A DNA stretch of 64,000 bases from Immersiella caudata (Eukaryota; Ascomycota; Sordariomycetes; Sordariales; Lasiosphaeriaceae): assembly GCA_030512335.1 (NCBI GenBank), contig JAULSU010000001.1:5828001-5892000 (forward strand), read 5' to 3'. The position numbers and the translations under genes were made by a program. The notes under the pieces were generated by a model that saw only the letters and a program-made list of their open reading frames with translations, searched no databases and was not told the DNA's origin. Each line of letters opens with the position of its first letter. Positions within the stretch are counted from its first letter, which is position 1. Below, piece after piece: positions 51,934 through 64,000 of this stretch.

Positions 51934-54900
51934 TCATGGGTCGATGCTCTTTTTGGAGAACGCAGACAGGCCACGTTTCCTCACCGTGTTCAAATTGAAC
52001 CGGCGTTGCCCGCTTGCGGTGGCATCATGGGTTGAGTGTGATGACTCAATCCTACTGAGCCGTGCCGCCGAGGTAAAGTCGTTACTTTGCTCGAGGCTGG
52101 GCCGGACGCGATCCATTGACGCCCGTATCCTGTCATAGGACGGCCGAGCACGGTCTATTGACGGGCGAACGGGAACGTCTTGCGTTAGCTCGTCTTCTTG
52201 CTCGCGACGCATGTCGAGCGACATGCGGTTGTGCATTGTATAATTCGTACCGTCACTCCCGTTCTGTGTCCGCGTGTTGTGCGTGGCCACAGAAGGAGGA
52301 TAGATAGGCCGCCTGTCCTCATCCACGCTCGCGTATTGTGCGTGCTTTCCTTTCTTAGAGGACTTGCTCTTGGAAGACGAGTCGGAGGACGTGGACGAGC
52401 CGCCCTCGCTCTCAATGGTGCCGCCGGTAGAGGGACTCTTTTCCAAACTGTCGAACTTGCCCTGGCTGACCTGTTCCCGGATTATGTCGACGTCGTACGG
52501 GAATCCCTGCTTCTGGATACATTTGACGACGAGCCGGGGAAGCAGGCAGACCATGGGGGTAACGATGAGCGTCATCCAGAAGGTCAGCTCTCCGTAGACC
52601 TGGGGGGCAGTCTGGTAGAAGGCCCCGGCGTAGGTGAAGGCGGTGTAGATGCCGGTCCAGAAGAAAACGAACAGATCGCTGATGGCGACCACAAGGAGGA
52701 TCAACCAATCCCAACGGTACGTGTTGATGAGGATGTACATGTTGATGGTGAAAACGGCGGGGTGAGCAATGTATGCGCCGAGACGGGTGCGCTCAGCAAC
52801 ATCTAGCCCATTGCTGGAGGCGGTGGATGTGAGAACGACAACGACGTAGGGGATGAAGAAGCACATGATCGACTGGTAGACTCCATCCACCATGTAGGCC
52901 CTGTAGTGTTGTTAGCATCAAGTGGGAGGAAATGTGTGGACTCGTAGCACACACCAGAACTTCGTCTGCGTCCACTCCAACCGTTCAATACCACGGCGGT
53001 ACAGCTGAGGTACTGCTAGGGCCACCTTATCGCTCACATCCTGGTCGAGGACACCCATAAGAACCACCGGAACCGATGTGAAGAAGAGGTTGAACATGAG
53101 AATGTACGTGTAGTCGAAGATGTAGGAGATGTCGAAGTTGCAGAAGGCCTGGTACCAAAACACAGACCATGTCCAGACCATATTCTTGTAGAAGAAATTG
53201 CTAATCGATTCTGCCAAGCGTCGGTAGGACCACCTCCCATGCACCAGCACGAGCCTCTGGAGGAATCTGAACTGGCCGATGGCGTAGTCGGATGACATGA
53301 CGGCCTGCCGCCCTTCCTCACCAGCGATGCCGACGCCGACGTCGGCCTCCTGGATCATGGCAACGTCGTTGGCTCCGTCACCAATAGAGAGTGTCATGAC
53401 GTCCAACCCGTTCTTGACCATGGAAACCACGGCCGCCTTTTGGGCCGGGCTCACGCGGCAACAAAGGACCGACTTGCACTGCTTGCAGAGAAGCAGGAAC
53501 TTTTGCTTCAGGCTGTCGCTGAGGACCCATCTCAACGTGAAACCATCAATGACGAGGCCGTGTGTTGGCGCGGGGGGCTCGTGGTCGTGCTTGGCCTTCT
53601 TCAGCTCCTCGTCGCTACCCGTCATGTTGAAACCGGCGAGGCCTCTGTCAAGCTCTTGCTCAGCCGCTTGCAAATAATCGTCTTCGGATGTCTGGCCGCT
53701 CTCATCCTCATTAACCTGTATTCGAAGGAGGTCCATCTCGTTATTTAACAGGTTGCACGAGAACCCGATGTTGATAGCTGTCTCAACCTTATCGCCGGTG
53801 AGAACCCATAATTTGATACCTGCATCACCCAGAAGAGCAATCGTATCCGGGACGCCATCCTGGAGGCGATCTTCAATGGCAGTTCCTCCTAGCAGTGTCA
53901 GATCTTGCTCAATCCTATCAGCGACCTCTTCCAGCTTCTCTTCGCGATTCTCGAGAGCTTTGGCTGCAATGTCGTGCTCTTTCCGGAACGCCATATACTC
54001 CTGCTCGGACAACTCCCGCTGCGCAATACACAGCGTGCGGAGACCCTCAACTGCAAACATCTCGAGATGCTTGGCGGTCTGCAGTCTCAGTTCCCGCTGC
54101 TCGCCCTTCTTCAGACGCGAATAAATCACGCTGTCGGCTCCCTTGCAGAAAAGCATAATCCTGCCATCCGGCATCCTGATGATGGAGCTCATCCGCTTTC
54201 GGCTAGAGTTGAACTCGATGGTGTTGAGAACCGGATAATGCCTGTCCTCGCCCATGATGTTGAGCTCAATCATGTCATTGTGCATCCCGAGCACAGTGAA
54301 ACCCATATCGCGAGCCGTCGAGACGAGTGCGGCCTCGTCTGGAGACTGGGCCTTGAAAATCATCTTGGTCTTGTCGCCCATTTGCTTCTCCGCGATGACG
54401 GTGTGGCAAAGAGCGAGAGCAAGCATGAAATGCTCATTGGCCTTCTGCTGTTGCTCTCCATGCTTGCCGGCGAGGTCGTCGACGAAGTCGGGGGCGATGA
54501 AGGTTAGGTCTTCGTCGTGAAGGTAGGGATTGTCGTGGAGCTCTCTGAGTCCGGCAAGCGCTCTCAGCTTGGCCCTAGCAATCTCAGCCTTGACCTGAGC
54601 TGCCTCCTGCTCGACATCAATACCCAGCCGCTTGTTCATGCCGGCTTGCGCCTCCGTGTATGCTTCTCCGTAAGGCTGGCCGTTGATTGTGGCTTTCTTG
54701 AATTCCATTACGTTTTGCGTCAAGGTTCCTGTCTTGTCAGAGAAAATGTACTCGATCTGTCCGACGTCGTCCGAGATATTCCAAGATTTTGGAATGCAGG
54801 GCTGGTCAATCGGCTCGTAGTACATGCCTAGGTCGCTGTAGATGAAGTAGGCCTGGAGCGTTCTCACGACCTCGAGAGAGATGTAGAGCGAGATGGGAAT

Positions 54901-56689
54901 CAAGTTCTGGAACTGAATGATGGAGGCCCAGAATGTGATAAAGCCAGTCAAACCAGGTGTCCCGCCGATGGACCCGTATTCGAACCAGTGCAACGAGGAG
55001 TCCGTCTGGGCCCAAGCAATACCGTTCGCGATGGCAGCGATGAGACACATTACCAATAGAACACCGAAGTTGCAGATGACGTTGAAGTTGAGCTCGCGTG
55101 CTATGCGGGCTCGCTTACTGGGCGTGATGCCCGCATTCATCATGATCTTCGTGTCATGGCCTGTGAAAATTACGATTCCAAGAGCCCATTCGGTGTTGCG
55201 AAGATTGCACCCGCGCAACAGCATGTTGTCGATGGAAATGGGCTCCGACATCGGCACCGGCTCTCCGTGCTCGTTCCAGGGAAGATGCTGTTGCCAGCTG
55301 ATGGCACCGTTGAATTTGTACAAGTTTGGCTGTGGTGGCTCGCTGTCGATAACGAACTGGGCGCGCTCGCAGTCTCGAGCATGCTTGATCGAACGGCCGC
55401 ATCGAAGAGCAGACCGAACCTTGAGGTTCGTCTCACCGTCCAGATTCTTCGTTTCGACGTAGCAAGCGCCGTCCGCGGCCGACGTGGCCAAGATGATAAT
55501 ATCAGCTGGGATTTCGTCGTCGTTGTAGATGCGAACAAAGTCTCCAACCACCAGGTTCTTCCAAGCGTCCTTGTGGAACCGAGCCTTTCCAGAAATCGGC
55601 AAGTCGCGGTTCACCAGATCCCCCTTGACATCGTGCGCAGCCAGCTGGTTTGCGAGATGCATGGGCGAGCTGGCATCCACGTCTAAATTAGGAGGCGGTG
55701 GGTTGTTGGTCTTGGCCAACGGGGACGGCACCGGTGTCATTTGGATATCCTCACGCGCGGACATGAACGATTGCCTCTGCGAACGGGGGGTGCCCGTCGC
55801 ATCCCATGGCGAGTGTGTCGTCTGGATGGAAAGGCGTGGGTCGGCGTGGGCGCCCTTTTGGGGCTTCGGCTTGGCGTCGTTGTTCTTCTTCCATGTCCCT
55901 GAGATGGCCTTCCACACGCCGCCAAAAATCCGGGTGTTTGCCTTCTTGAACCTCCTCCACACTGACACGTTGTCCTCCTCAACGTTGACGTTCTCCCACC
56001 CGACTAACCGATGTACTGGCGCGTTGTTGAGCTCGATGTCCAGGATCGTCCTTCGGTAATCCTCGACCGCGTCTTTGATGGCGGTGACGCAAACAATAAA
56101 GATTAAAGGAACTGCGTTGAGTCCGGGGTTGACACCGCCAAATATAGGGAATATCTACAATGCGTTAGTCTTGGCTGGCCGCATCCAGCTTGCGGCGCGA
56201 GACCGGAGATGGACCGCAAGGACGAGGGTCACTCACATTTAAAATGACGAGGAAGAGGAAGAAAATGTTGGCGACGTTGTGGAACTGGAACCACAAATTT
56301 TTAGGGATGAACGAAAGCGGCGTATATTTTGCTGTTCGGATCTTGTTCCGGGGGTATTGGGTCGACGGGTTGCCGTTCTGATCCCTGAGCTCGTCGGGCA
56401 GCGGGAGGTTGAAGTAGACCTGCCTCGGGGCAGCCCCCGCGTTGTCGGCGTTGACGCTGGTGACATCCTCCCGCCCGCCATCTGTCTGACTTTGCCTTAA
56501 AGACTCGGAGCCACCCGAGGCTCTTTTCTTCTCCGTCGACGTTTTTCTTTCGTGCAGCTTGCCCAGCAGCGAGAGGCGTTTCATGGCGCTGCTCTTGACC
56601 GTCAACTTCCGTGTCGCCCATCTCGACCGCTGCATCGCGAGCTCTGGCCCGGCGGCATCGTCCGCATCCTCCGCTTTATTCGGCTCCAT
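51934..56689 (-). CDS. P4-type phospholipid flippase ATPase, Dnf1/Dnf2 type
   Basis: Exons 56689-56237, 56154-52955 and 52900-51934 give 1539 residues. Order: a cytosolic N-terminus; the first membrane pair around 130-185 (FHNVANIFFLFLVILN, then AVPLIFIVCVTAIKDAVEDYRRT); a serine/proline-rich insert at about 214-320; the actuator domain with DGETN; the PISL motif (LIPISLYISLEVV); the phosphorylated Asp at about 624 in SDKTGTLTQ; the nucleotide domain with KGADSVIY; and GDGANDVAMIQEADVGVGI, followed by the remaining helices and a 300-residue Ser/Arg tail. VGQIEYIFSDKTG preceded by IPKSWNISDD and the length favour Dnf1/Dnf2 over Drs2 or Neo1. These pumps move phosphatidylcholine or phosphatidylethanolamine (and lyso forms) to the cytosolic leaflet with a Cdc50/Lem3 partner. 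The tail has repeated RPS(Y/L/I)DR units (PSIDRARPSYDRIRASMDR), probably kinase targets. Introns are 82 and 54 bp. Confidence 0.95.
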
Positions 56690-59600
56690 GGGGAGGGACT
56701 TGCGGGCAGCGCCCGATCAACCCGCGCTTTCCGCCAGGTTGGCCGAAAATGGCCCCGTCGCTGTTCCGTCGCCACTGCAATTGGGATCGCGCGAGAAACG
56801 GTTCAGGGAGACGACTCGTGCGTGCCTGTGCGAGGGAGGGGCGAGGGGATACTGCACAATTGTCGTCGTCGACCGTGTGCCGCGTCCAGGGAGCAAAAAA
56901 AGTCGTCGTGGAGCAAAGTGGCTGGCCGGTGGTGCAAAAAAGGGGTTGGCGGGAGTCGGGACGTCGAGGTCAGGACGTGTGATGAGCGATGCTGAATTTC
57001 TTAGCAGCTGGCGCTGCCTGTCCACGCAGAGGAATTGAGGGAGAATTTGGGGCCGCGGAGTCGGATTGGCCCAGTTAGGGGCTCGCGCTAGGCCCGTTGT
57101 CCGGGTCAGCCGGGGATTTCGCGAGGCAGCAAAAACCAGAAGGGCCACTTTGTTCAATGTTGCCAGGCAAGGACAGCCCAGCCAGAACGCAACCAAAGCC
57201 CAGGACCACGATGCATGAACCCGAGGGCAGATGGAGGAGGAGGGAAGGATGCAAGACAAGAGAGAAAGAGTGCCTTATTCGGGGAGCCTTGGCTAGGCCC
57301 TTGACTCCTACGATTCTCAAGGGGTCTCTGTGCGTGCACGTCGCTCAACAGCCGTCCCTCCAAAGAGGCCAGCACTGCAGGAAACGGGAGACCCTGAATT
57401 GGTAATCATCCTATTGCAGCAACAACCACCCCTCGCCTCGCCTCGTCTTCTCGTCTTCGCCGGCCGCCCAGGCCCTCATTTTACGATTACGGTGTGGGGC
57501 ATTGGCTTGGGTTACCAGCTCGCCCGGATCCTCAGCGTTGCTGCAACCAGCCGGTGAAGAGGAGTGCACGGCGTGTGCAGCGCGTCTCCAAGGTTCACAG
57601 TCAGATTTTGTGGACTTGTTCAATATGCCGCGCCAGCGTTGACGACTCAGGATGGACCTGGGGCGACGCTGGCGCTGCGTAGTGTGCACTGGGGAAACGA
57701 CTGAAACTGCCCACCGTTGACGGCTCGCCCTCCGCCCTTTTTACGGCGGAGAGACGGAGTTGCGTTGGGCATTCCCGGGACAAATGCGGGCAGACGTTCG
57801 TCGGCGAGCCTCTAGATCAATTTACGCTTGCAGGCGCGTTGCATAGCCACAAAGGCATTTCAATTCGTTCACTGGGCATCCTCTCCGCAGAGCCAAGGGA
57901 CAGAAGCCCAAGATCAATCAAAGCAGATTCAGGGGGCATGGAGTGCGGGAAGACATGTGTCCAGGCAATCTCGTCGGATTCTGGCGACAGCCCGAGACCG
58001 AGTGCGTGAATCCCACAGGTGACGCTACATAACCCCGCAGAAGGGTTCCAGAAGAGCGCTACTGCAGCATCGGGCTGGGAATCCCAACTTCCTGAAGGGA
58101 CTGACGTTATTCGACGCCACGGATCGCTTTCGCTGCGTGCAAATCGGGAAGCCGGAAGGACTCGTCGGAACTTTCAAGACGGGCGATTTGTGATGGACTT
58201 GTCGACGAGCTGAGTGAGCAACGGGCACTGGTGCGGATCCACGCCCTTTTCACGCAGAACGGTTGGGAACTCCTCCACGTTTCCGCACGCTAGCCGGTCG
58301 CGATGGAGAAGGGGCTGGCTGGCTGGCTGGCTGGCTGGTACGAAACCGAGCTGCGAGGTGGCTCTCCCGTTGGCCCTCCCGTTCTGTGTCTTATTCATAC
58401 CTTACCCTTATCCATGGTATGGTCCACGGATGGCCGGGGTACTAGGTTTCGGCAAGCAAGCCTCCCTCCACCATCGCTTCGAAAACGAGCCTCAGCGTCA
58501 TTGGGCATCGTCATCATCGTCGACTCTCAGGAAAGCTGCCATTTTTTATCGTCACGGGTTAAATGTCAGGAAAAAAAATTGATGATTTGTTTGGTTCATC
58601 GACTGGCACTGCCACATCGGAAGGCTTTCTTGCGACCAAATCGCGAGGCCCTTCGGTTCATCCAGCTCTCCTGATCAAGCCCCCGGATCGAGTGGAAAGG
58701 GAGCGGGCGCGGGTCAGCTCGGGCCACGATTCTTACTGGTGAAATGCGCTGTGCCCTCTTGCCAATGGGCGCCGCAACAGTAATCCCACAGTTCTTACTG
58801 TCATCCATGGATACCATTGATTACGGTGAGAGAGCTGATGGTATGGTAGTTGGTGAGATTGCGCGAGCTTCAGCGACGACCTCAGGTTCTTGCATCATCA
58901 TCACCGCCGCCAGCAGTGACGCGGCGGCGTTAGCGATGGCATAAAGCATACAAACACTTGAGCTTTCTCCCCATTTTGCTGGATGAGATGATCGGGCCAA
59001 TCGACTTAGGCAACTGCACAGGTTTCATCGCGATCCAGGAAGCGACCGGTCGATGAAACAAAATGCCTGTCCGTGCCTCGGGTCAAGCCATCAATGCTGC
59101 ACACCATTTTTTCTCGAGGCGGGATGACAGCCCCTGTCCCAGAGCGTCGGCACATATCGTGCTGTGCTCGACTGCTATGATCAACGAACTTCCAATTTGG
59201 GCCCTATTGTTGGCATTGCTGGAACGACCCGAGGCTTTATCGGAGGTGACATTGTTCCTTCAAACCGGGCTTTTGATACATGCACAGTAGGTACACAGTG
59301 AGGCGGGCTATCAACTTCGTCCTGCGCTTGAAACCCAGTGCCCGTCCTGGTAAGGCGGAATTGTCTTCAGCCAACGGCACAGTTCTGTCTCGACTTTATC
59401 AGTCTTTTCATTTGGCTTGGCCCCCCTAGTGTAGGTGGGGGTACCATCTGCTTACTGTATTAGCCTCTATTCTGGCGTCTGTTCGCTGCTCAGGCAATCA
59501 ACCATGTGTCCCCGAGCGCTGTTCACACGCGGATCGTCCTCGGTAGGGTCAACTAGTCACATCCCATCTGACCGGAAGCGAGCTGTTCAAACCGCAAACA

Positions 59601-60324
59601 AGACTTCCGTGTGTACTCGGATCCAGACGGTGGTTTGACCCAAGTAGGGCTCCTCAGTAGGCGGCGAATAGGTGCAGAGAGCAGGCGGCTGTCAACAGCT
59701 CTTCGTGCGCGGGGCAAAGTCCAACCTGGGGTTCGGTATCACTGGCTTCCGAGTTGCTCGATCTCTCGGCCGCATCTCCGTTAGGCTCTTCGTAACTGTA
59801 GGGCTGATTCGACATACCAGCGACGGAGAGCAAAGTTCTCAACTGGTGCACTGACTCTAGAGAGTTGCAGATCACAAAGCTGGATTTTTGAAACCAAACC
59901 CCTGGCCCCTGCGCTGTCCCTCGGTTTTCCCCCGGTAATGTACACATCTCGTTAAGAGCATAGATCTTGTTACTGGATTTAATGCAGCTATCTTGCGATG
60001 ATAATTCTGTAACCAATCCTGTATCGATTTCGCGCTCGATCTTCGGCATGTTCCGTAGAACGCGACTGAAGTGGTGGAACTGGCCTGTGGACGCGCTGAC
60101 CGCGTCAACCTGGAAGGCACCCAGCGACGCGCCCCGAGGCACTCAGCTCGGCTCGTAGCTGCATGGTGACCTTGCACAAGCTCGACTACTCTGAGGAAGG
60201 AGCAAAGAAGCACGTCACTGCTACGCTTGACTGCTCTCGCCATGAGGACATGAGTTGAATCGCCCCCACCTAACCCAGTGCCACATTGTAAGAGGCTCCC
60301 TTTAGGAGCGACGAAACCGACAAT
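56690..60324. other. Gene-poor region, 3.6 kb, between divergent genes
   Basis: It contains the promoter/leader of the flippase (56.7-57.5 kb), the (GGCT)6 repeat at 58313-58336 and the promoter of the PIP-box gene. ORFs up to about 180 codons exist on both strands but overlap each other and carry no motif. The minus-strand frame at 59654-60142 is the least implausible but unsupported. A noncoding RNA cannot be excluded. Confidence 0.5.
58313..58336 (+). repeat. Microsatellite (GGCT)6
   Basis: Six perfect GGCT units in the gene-poor interval, followed by an imperfect one. Useful mainly as a polymorphic marker; no role seen. Confidence 0.9.
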
Positions 60325-62353
60325 ATGTCAAAAAGGGACACGTTGAAAAACGGCTCTATTACCGCCTTCTTCAAACCAGTCCCGAAACCCGCATCCCAAA
60401 CCCTAACCCAGTCGTCTCAACAGTCCTCATCCCAATCTCAACCCCGGGCCCGGACCCCATCCCCGACGCCGTCACGGCCACCTGCATCGGTAGCCCCGCC
60501 TGCCGCCACCCCAAACGGAGACCTACCGTCCTCCCCGCCTGACCTCTTTTCTCCCCCACCGCTGCCGGCCCCACCCTCGGTGCGGGATCGTAACGCCGTC
60601 ATAAAAGGATCAGATGACGAGGACGACTACTCAACATCTGACGATGACCTCCCGTCCTTGTTTAATAGCAGGCCCACCGTCAGCACCGTCGTCCCGATGC
60701 CGCCCGTCCGGAGGGACAACGCCTGCGTCACCCCCCGCGCCAAGAGGACGGCGTTGGAGTTTCACTCTTCTCCGTTGACGATCATGCCTAAGCACAGGTT
60801 CGACTTCAAGGCGTTGATGAAGCACGCCGCAGCCGACGATGCCTTGGAAGCAAGCAAACAGCGCATCGAGTCAATGCAGGCCGCCGAAGAGGCCGCCAGC
60901 GCTGCGGCTGCAAGCGCATCTCTCGCCGATGGTGGTTTGAAGCCGGGCAGTCTCCATGACACGATGATGAATGTGTTGTCCTCGGCTGAAAATAGCCAAG
61001 ATGAGGGAAGGCACAAACAACTTCTTCGGGCGGTGAAGCGGACCGAAACGACAGAACACCGCAAGTGTTGGCACTTTTTCGACTCCCAACCCGAGGCTGG
61101 GAGTCCAGGCATCAAGGCCCGGCCTATGTTCCCAAAGTCGAAGGCGACAGGAATCTGGAGCTTTCTTGCTCCGGATGAGGGTCGGTCTGAGCTATTTGAG
61201 GATGGCATCCCCTACAGCGTCCAGGTCAAAACGAAAAGCCTCCCTGATGCGATATTTGTCTGGGTGCTAGGAGATCTGCTTGCTGAAGGCTCTAGGAACC
61301 TTCGGGAAGGGTATTTCCGACTGCTCAGTGCTTGTGACGATCAGGTTCAGCGTAACATCGACGTCGACTTTATCGACGGGCTATTCAAGACGGCAGGCGC
61401 AGCGGAATGGGTATTTCAAGCGCGTTCTCAAGCAGCAGACGCAGATCTTGGTGAAGGAGGCTCCTCTTCGCGTAAGGACTGCACCGGTCTTCGATGTGTC
61501 CTCCAGGTGCTGATAGACACGTCACCGTTCCTGAGACTCGAGGCACTGGAGCGGAGCGTGGTCATCTTGCTACGCCTGGGGATGGATAATATCATCCGTG
61601 AGGACCAGGCTGTTGCTAGGGACTACCAAGATGCCATGGATTGGCTCGTCGGTGTCGTCCCTGACAAGGAGTGGGACAATTTTGTAAGATGCAGAACCAA
61701 AAGCGCATACTCTGGCGCCGGAACTAACCTTTTTGCAGTGTGGAAACGTTTGCTTATCCTTGTATAACTACATCAAAGAGGTCACTCTGCGTTGCGATGC
61801 TGCTTCGGCGGTCCCACTCCTTCGCCCAAAGGTAGTTGACCTTCGCCGCCGTCTCGCCCTGGTCTGCATTTTCGAAGATCCCCAACTCGGATACAACCCC
61901 CCCGAGACAACCATGAGCATCAGCGCCATCATGGAGCAACTCAACCAGCCCATCTTCCACATTGATCGGCAACGCGACGACTTCCTCGACATGGTCGCAC
62001 TCGCAGAGCTTCTTGGCTATGCCATCGGCGACGGCTGCCCGCCTCCCAGCGGAACCGAACAATTCAACAATGAAATTGACAATCTTGCTTGGGCGGTGAA
62101 GGCGTTGTACTCCAAGATTGAAACTACGGGCCATTCGTCACAGGCACGATTCGACGCACGCTCAATCTTGCAAGCCCTAGAGAAGAAGCTGCAGTACGCT
62201 ACGCGGACACACCCACGGGCTCCCGATAACATCTTCGGCATTGGGCCGTCAGATAGTGGAAATACGGCGGTGGATCTTTCCAAACAACGGCAGTTTATGG
62301 AAAGATTTGCGGTGATCAAGGCGAAGGCGATGCTGGCGACGCAGACGGCGTAA
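60325..62353 (+). CDS. PIP-box protein, possible DNA-repair factor
   Basis: Exons 60325-61683 and 61739-62353 give 657 residues; the intron has a CTAAC branch and GTAAGA/TTGCAG ends. The N-terminus reads RDTLKNGSITAFFKPV: NGSITAFF fits the PCNA-binding PIP box (QxxhxxFF, Gln replaced by Asn) and is placed at the very start as in many PCNA clients. Then a Ser/Pro/Gln-rich linker to about residue 85, an acidic patch (DDEDDYSTSDDDLPSLF), FEFHSS-like and FDFKALMKHAAADDALEAS helices, and a helical C-terminal half (KCWHFFDSQP, GIWSFLAPDEG, FVWVLGDLLAEGSRNLREGY, VCLSLYNYIKEVTLRC, LIDTSPFLRLEALERSVVIL). I cannot name the family with confidence. A large alpha-helical repair scaffold such as an Nse5/Nse6-type Smc5/6 loader is possible and would fit with PCNA binding, but is a guess. 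The stop at 62351-62353 follows KAKAMLATQTA. Confidence 0.8.
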
Positions 62354-63060
62354 TGGGTATTGATGTGATGGGAATTGGATGCTCGAGCTGATGTTGTTAC
62401 GACTGTTGATGATGACCTACACATGGCGAGATTTGTATTGGGGCTTTTGTTGCGTTACTGGACATGGATTACAAACAAATCCAGGGCCCGGATCAGCCTC
62501 GAGAACTGCTCTAGCTACCTATCTACATAATGAACAGTCAACGCATCAAGGGAGGCCAGTGGTGAGAGTTGAAACTTCGTGACTAGAATCGAATCACAGA
62601 GTAAAACAGAATGCACCTGATACTTTGGGGTGGTGTTTACCTGCCTAAGTACCAGTGCCAACAACTACGGCTCGCATCGAGCTTACGTCGGTTACGGAAT
62701 AAGGGATAAGTAATGACAGGGCTGGATCAACTCCCTGGTGCTCCCATCCTAGCCCCTGAAACAATCTTTCACTATTATCCAATCCTAACCTGGCGTTACG
62801 GATGCTTTATTAGGTGGCATGGTGGGTAAGGACTAACTAACCCAACAGTTCACGCCTTTGTATCATACAATCCTCTGAAGATACATCTCAACACCCGTCC
62901 GATTGACACTCGCTCTCAGCGTGCCCGTTTGCTAGACTTGTATCCACTCAAAACAACAATGATGTGCCAAGCAAACCCCTCTCACAGGTGTGGTCCCCCC
63001 TGAAGGGTTAGCCCAGCAGCTATCTTTGTCTCACTGCAGTTGAAGTTGCGCACTCATCAT
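62354..63060. other. Intergenic between convergent genes, 0.7 kb
   Basis: 3' flanks of the PIP-box gene and VMA4. AT-richer than coding parts. No gene recognised. Confidence 0.5.
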
Positions 63061-63905
63061 CTAGTCAAAAAACTTGCGGTTCGGGTTTTTACCGAACAAG
63101 GCTTCACGCATCGCTGGCAGGGCGCTTTGCCTAAGAAGGCCCAGTCTTGCCTCGAATGTGTTGTCGACATCGATCTTGCCGCCAGTACCCACAACGACAA
63201 CACCACCCGCGCTGTAAAACGAAAAGGCGCAAGTTAGCCTAGGGTCCTAGTTCAATCGCGGTGCGACCATGGTGCCTTACCTTCCCTCGGAAACGAGATT
63301 CTCCTCGTCGATAGTTCCCGAGATCTCCTTGCCCATGTTGTCCTTGTACTCCTTGGCAGCGGCCTCGATCGCCTTCTTAACAAGATCATAGTCGGCCTTG
63401 CGGGCGCGAACCTGTAGCTCGGGCTCGTTCAATGCATAGAAGCCTTCAAGAATCAGACCCTTGAGAGTAACCTCGTACTTCTTCTTGTCCTTGGCGGCCT
63501 CGCTGAGGCGCTGCTGGGCCGTCTCAAAGATGTCGTCGAGAAGCTCTTGCCGGGCGCCCAGAACTCGAAGACGTGTCTTGTTGGAAACAGTCGACCGGGC
63601 GATTTGCTGCGACATGGTGGCCTGCTTGAACTTCTTGGCGTAGGTCGAGTCGATTGCGTCCGTCTCCTGTCGGACCAGTTTGGACTTCTCGATGGCAAAT
63701 TCCTCGTCTGCTTTGATCTGAATCTCGTGCGCCTTTTCGTTGGCTTCTTGCTTGATGAACGCCGTCATCTTCTGAAGCTCTTGTCCGACCTAGGGGGGGA
63801 TGGCGTCAGCTCGTTGCGCTGTTTCCGAGATTGCCATTATAAGGTCGGAACGGGGAGAATAGCTTCGCCTACCTGGTCGTCGGACAAGGCGTGAATGCGT
63901 GACAT
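63061..63905 (-). CDS. VMA4: V-type proton ATPase subunit E
   Basis: Exons on the minus strand, 63905-63873, 63789-63281 and 63211-63061, give 230 residues, the usual length. The 11-residue first exon (MSRIHALSDDQ) joins VGQELQKMTAFIKQEANEKA, the standard fungal start. A long N-terminal helix (EIQIKADEEFAIEKSKLVRQ) forms the peripheral stalk with subunit G. The globular C-terminus has LRVLGARQELLDDIFETAQQ and SAGGVVVVGTGGKIDVDNTF and ends ALFGKNPNRKFFD. Subunit E is part of the V1 sector that acidifies the vacuole and endosomes and takes part in reversible V1-Vo assembly. Introns are 83 and 69 bp; the third-exon junction completes a Ser codon. Only about 95 bp of upstream DNA are in the window, so its promoter is not covered. 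Confidence 0.96.
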
Positions 63906-64000
63906 GTTGGCTGGTGTTTAGGGGCGGTGTTGTGGTGAGGGAATTGTAGACTGTTGTCGCACGAGGTCCAATCTTGCGAGGGGACGGCGGGAGCAGGTGG

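Noticed and set aside
52198..52806. 202-codon plus-strand ORF opposite the flippase C-terminus
   Set aside because: Antisense shadow; the minus strand encodes conserved membrane helices of a P4-ATPase.
1..64000. CRISPR arrays, bacterial operons, intact transposons or a biosynthetic cluster
   Set aside because: None seen: no spaced direct repeats, no PKS/NRPS/terpene or transposase motifs; the gene content is eukaryotic housekeeping.

Overview
The window is nuclear DNA of a filamentous ascomycete, most likely a Sordariomycete. The evidence is short GT-AG introns (about 45-180 bp, often with a CTAAC-like branch site), roughly 50-55% GC, pyrimidine-rich leaders before start codons, genes on both strands without operons, and a set of typical Pezizomycotina proteins. 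The species cannot be fixed from sequence alone.

Layout. 0-3 kb: 3' end of methylcrotonoyl-CoA carboxylase beta, then a seven-exon mitochondrial-type D-arabinitol dehydrogenase-like SDR. 3-7 kb: a gene-poor leader region, then an AreA-domain protein without a GATA finger (7.0-8.8 kb). 10.6-16.7 kb: an SEA/GATOR2 WD40-RWD-RING protein (Mtc5/WDR59) divergent from the E2 enzyme Ubc13. 18.6-21.8 kb: a small disordered protein and mitochondrial enoyl reductase Etr1. 22-27 kb: Vps34 PI 3-kinase divergent from the Smc5/6 kleisin Nse4. 27-32 kb: a 1580-residue acidic coiled-coil protein with C-terminal membrane helices, then an intron-containing tRNA-Asn(GUU). 33.9-36.7 kb: a DUF4336 protein and mitochondrial GatA. 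37.6-38.5 kb: a BTB/POZ-like relic or incompletely recognised gene. 38.8-42.4 kb: the ribosome-quality-control nuclease Vms1 and a Cys/His-rich protein. 43-48.3 kb: a decaying block with a frameshifted pirin, a small DUF7704 membrane protein, a multiply frameshifted pseudogene and an ORF cut by an 8-bp tandem repeat. 48.9-56.7 kb: a DCAF11-like WD40 protein convergent with a Dnf1/2-type P4 flippase. 60.3-63.9 kb: a PIP-box protein and V-ATPase subunit E.

Functionally this is mostly housekeeping. Vps34, Mtc5, the Dnf flippase and V-ATPase subunit E all act in endolysosomal/vacuolar membrane biology and nutrient signalling. Ubc13, Nse4 and the PIP-box protein point to DNA-damage tolerance. GatA, Etr1 and MCC-beta are mitochondrial. 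Nothing argues that these genes are co-regulated. I did not find a defence island, biosynthetic cluster, CRISPR array or intact transposon. The most unusual stretch is the 43-48.3 kb block, where broken reading frames cluster while genes on both sides are intact.
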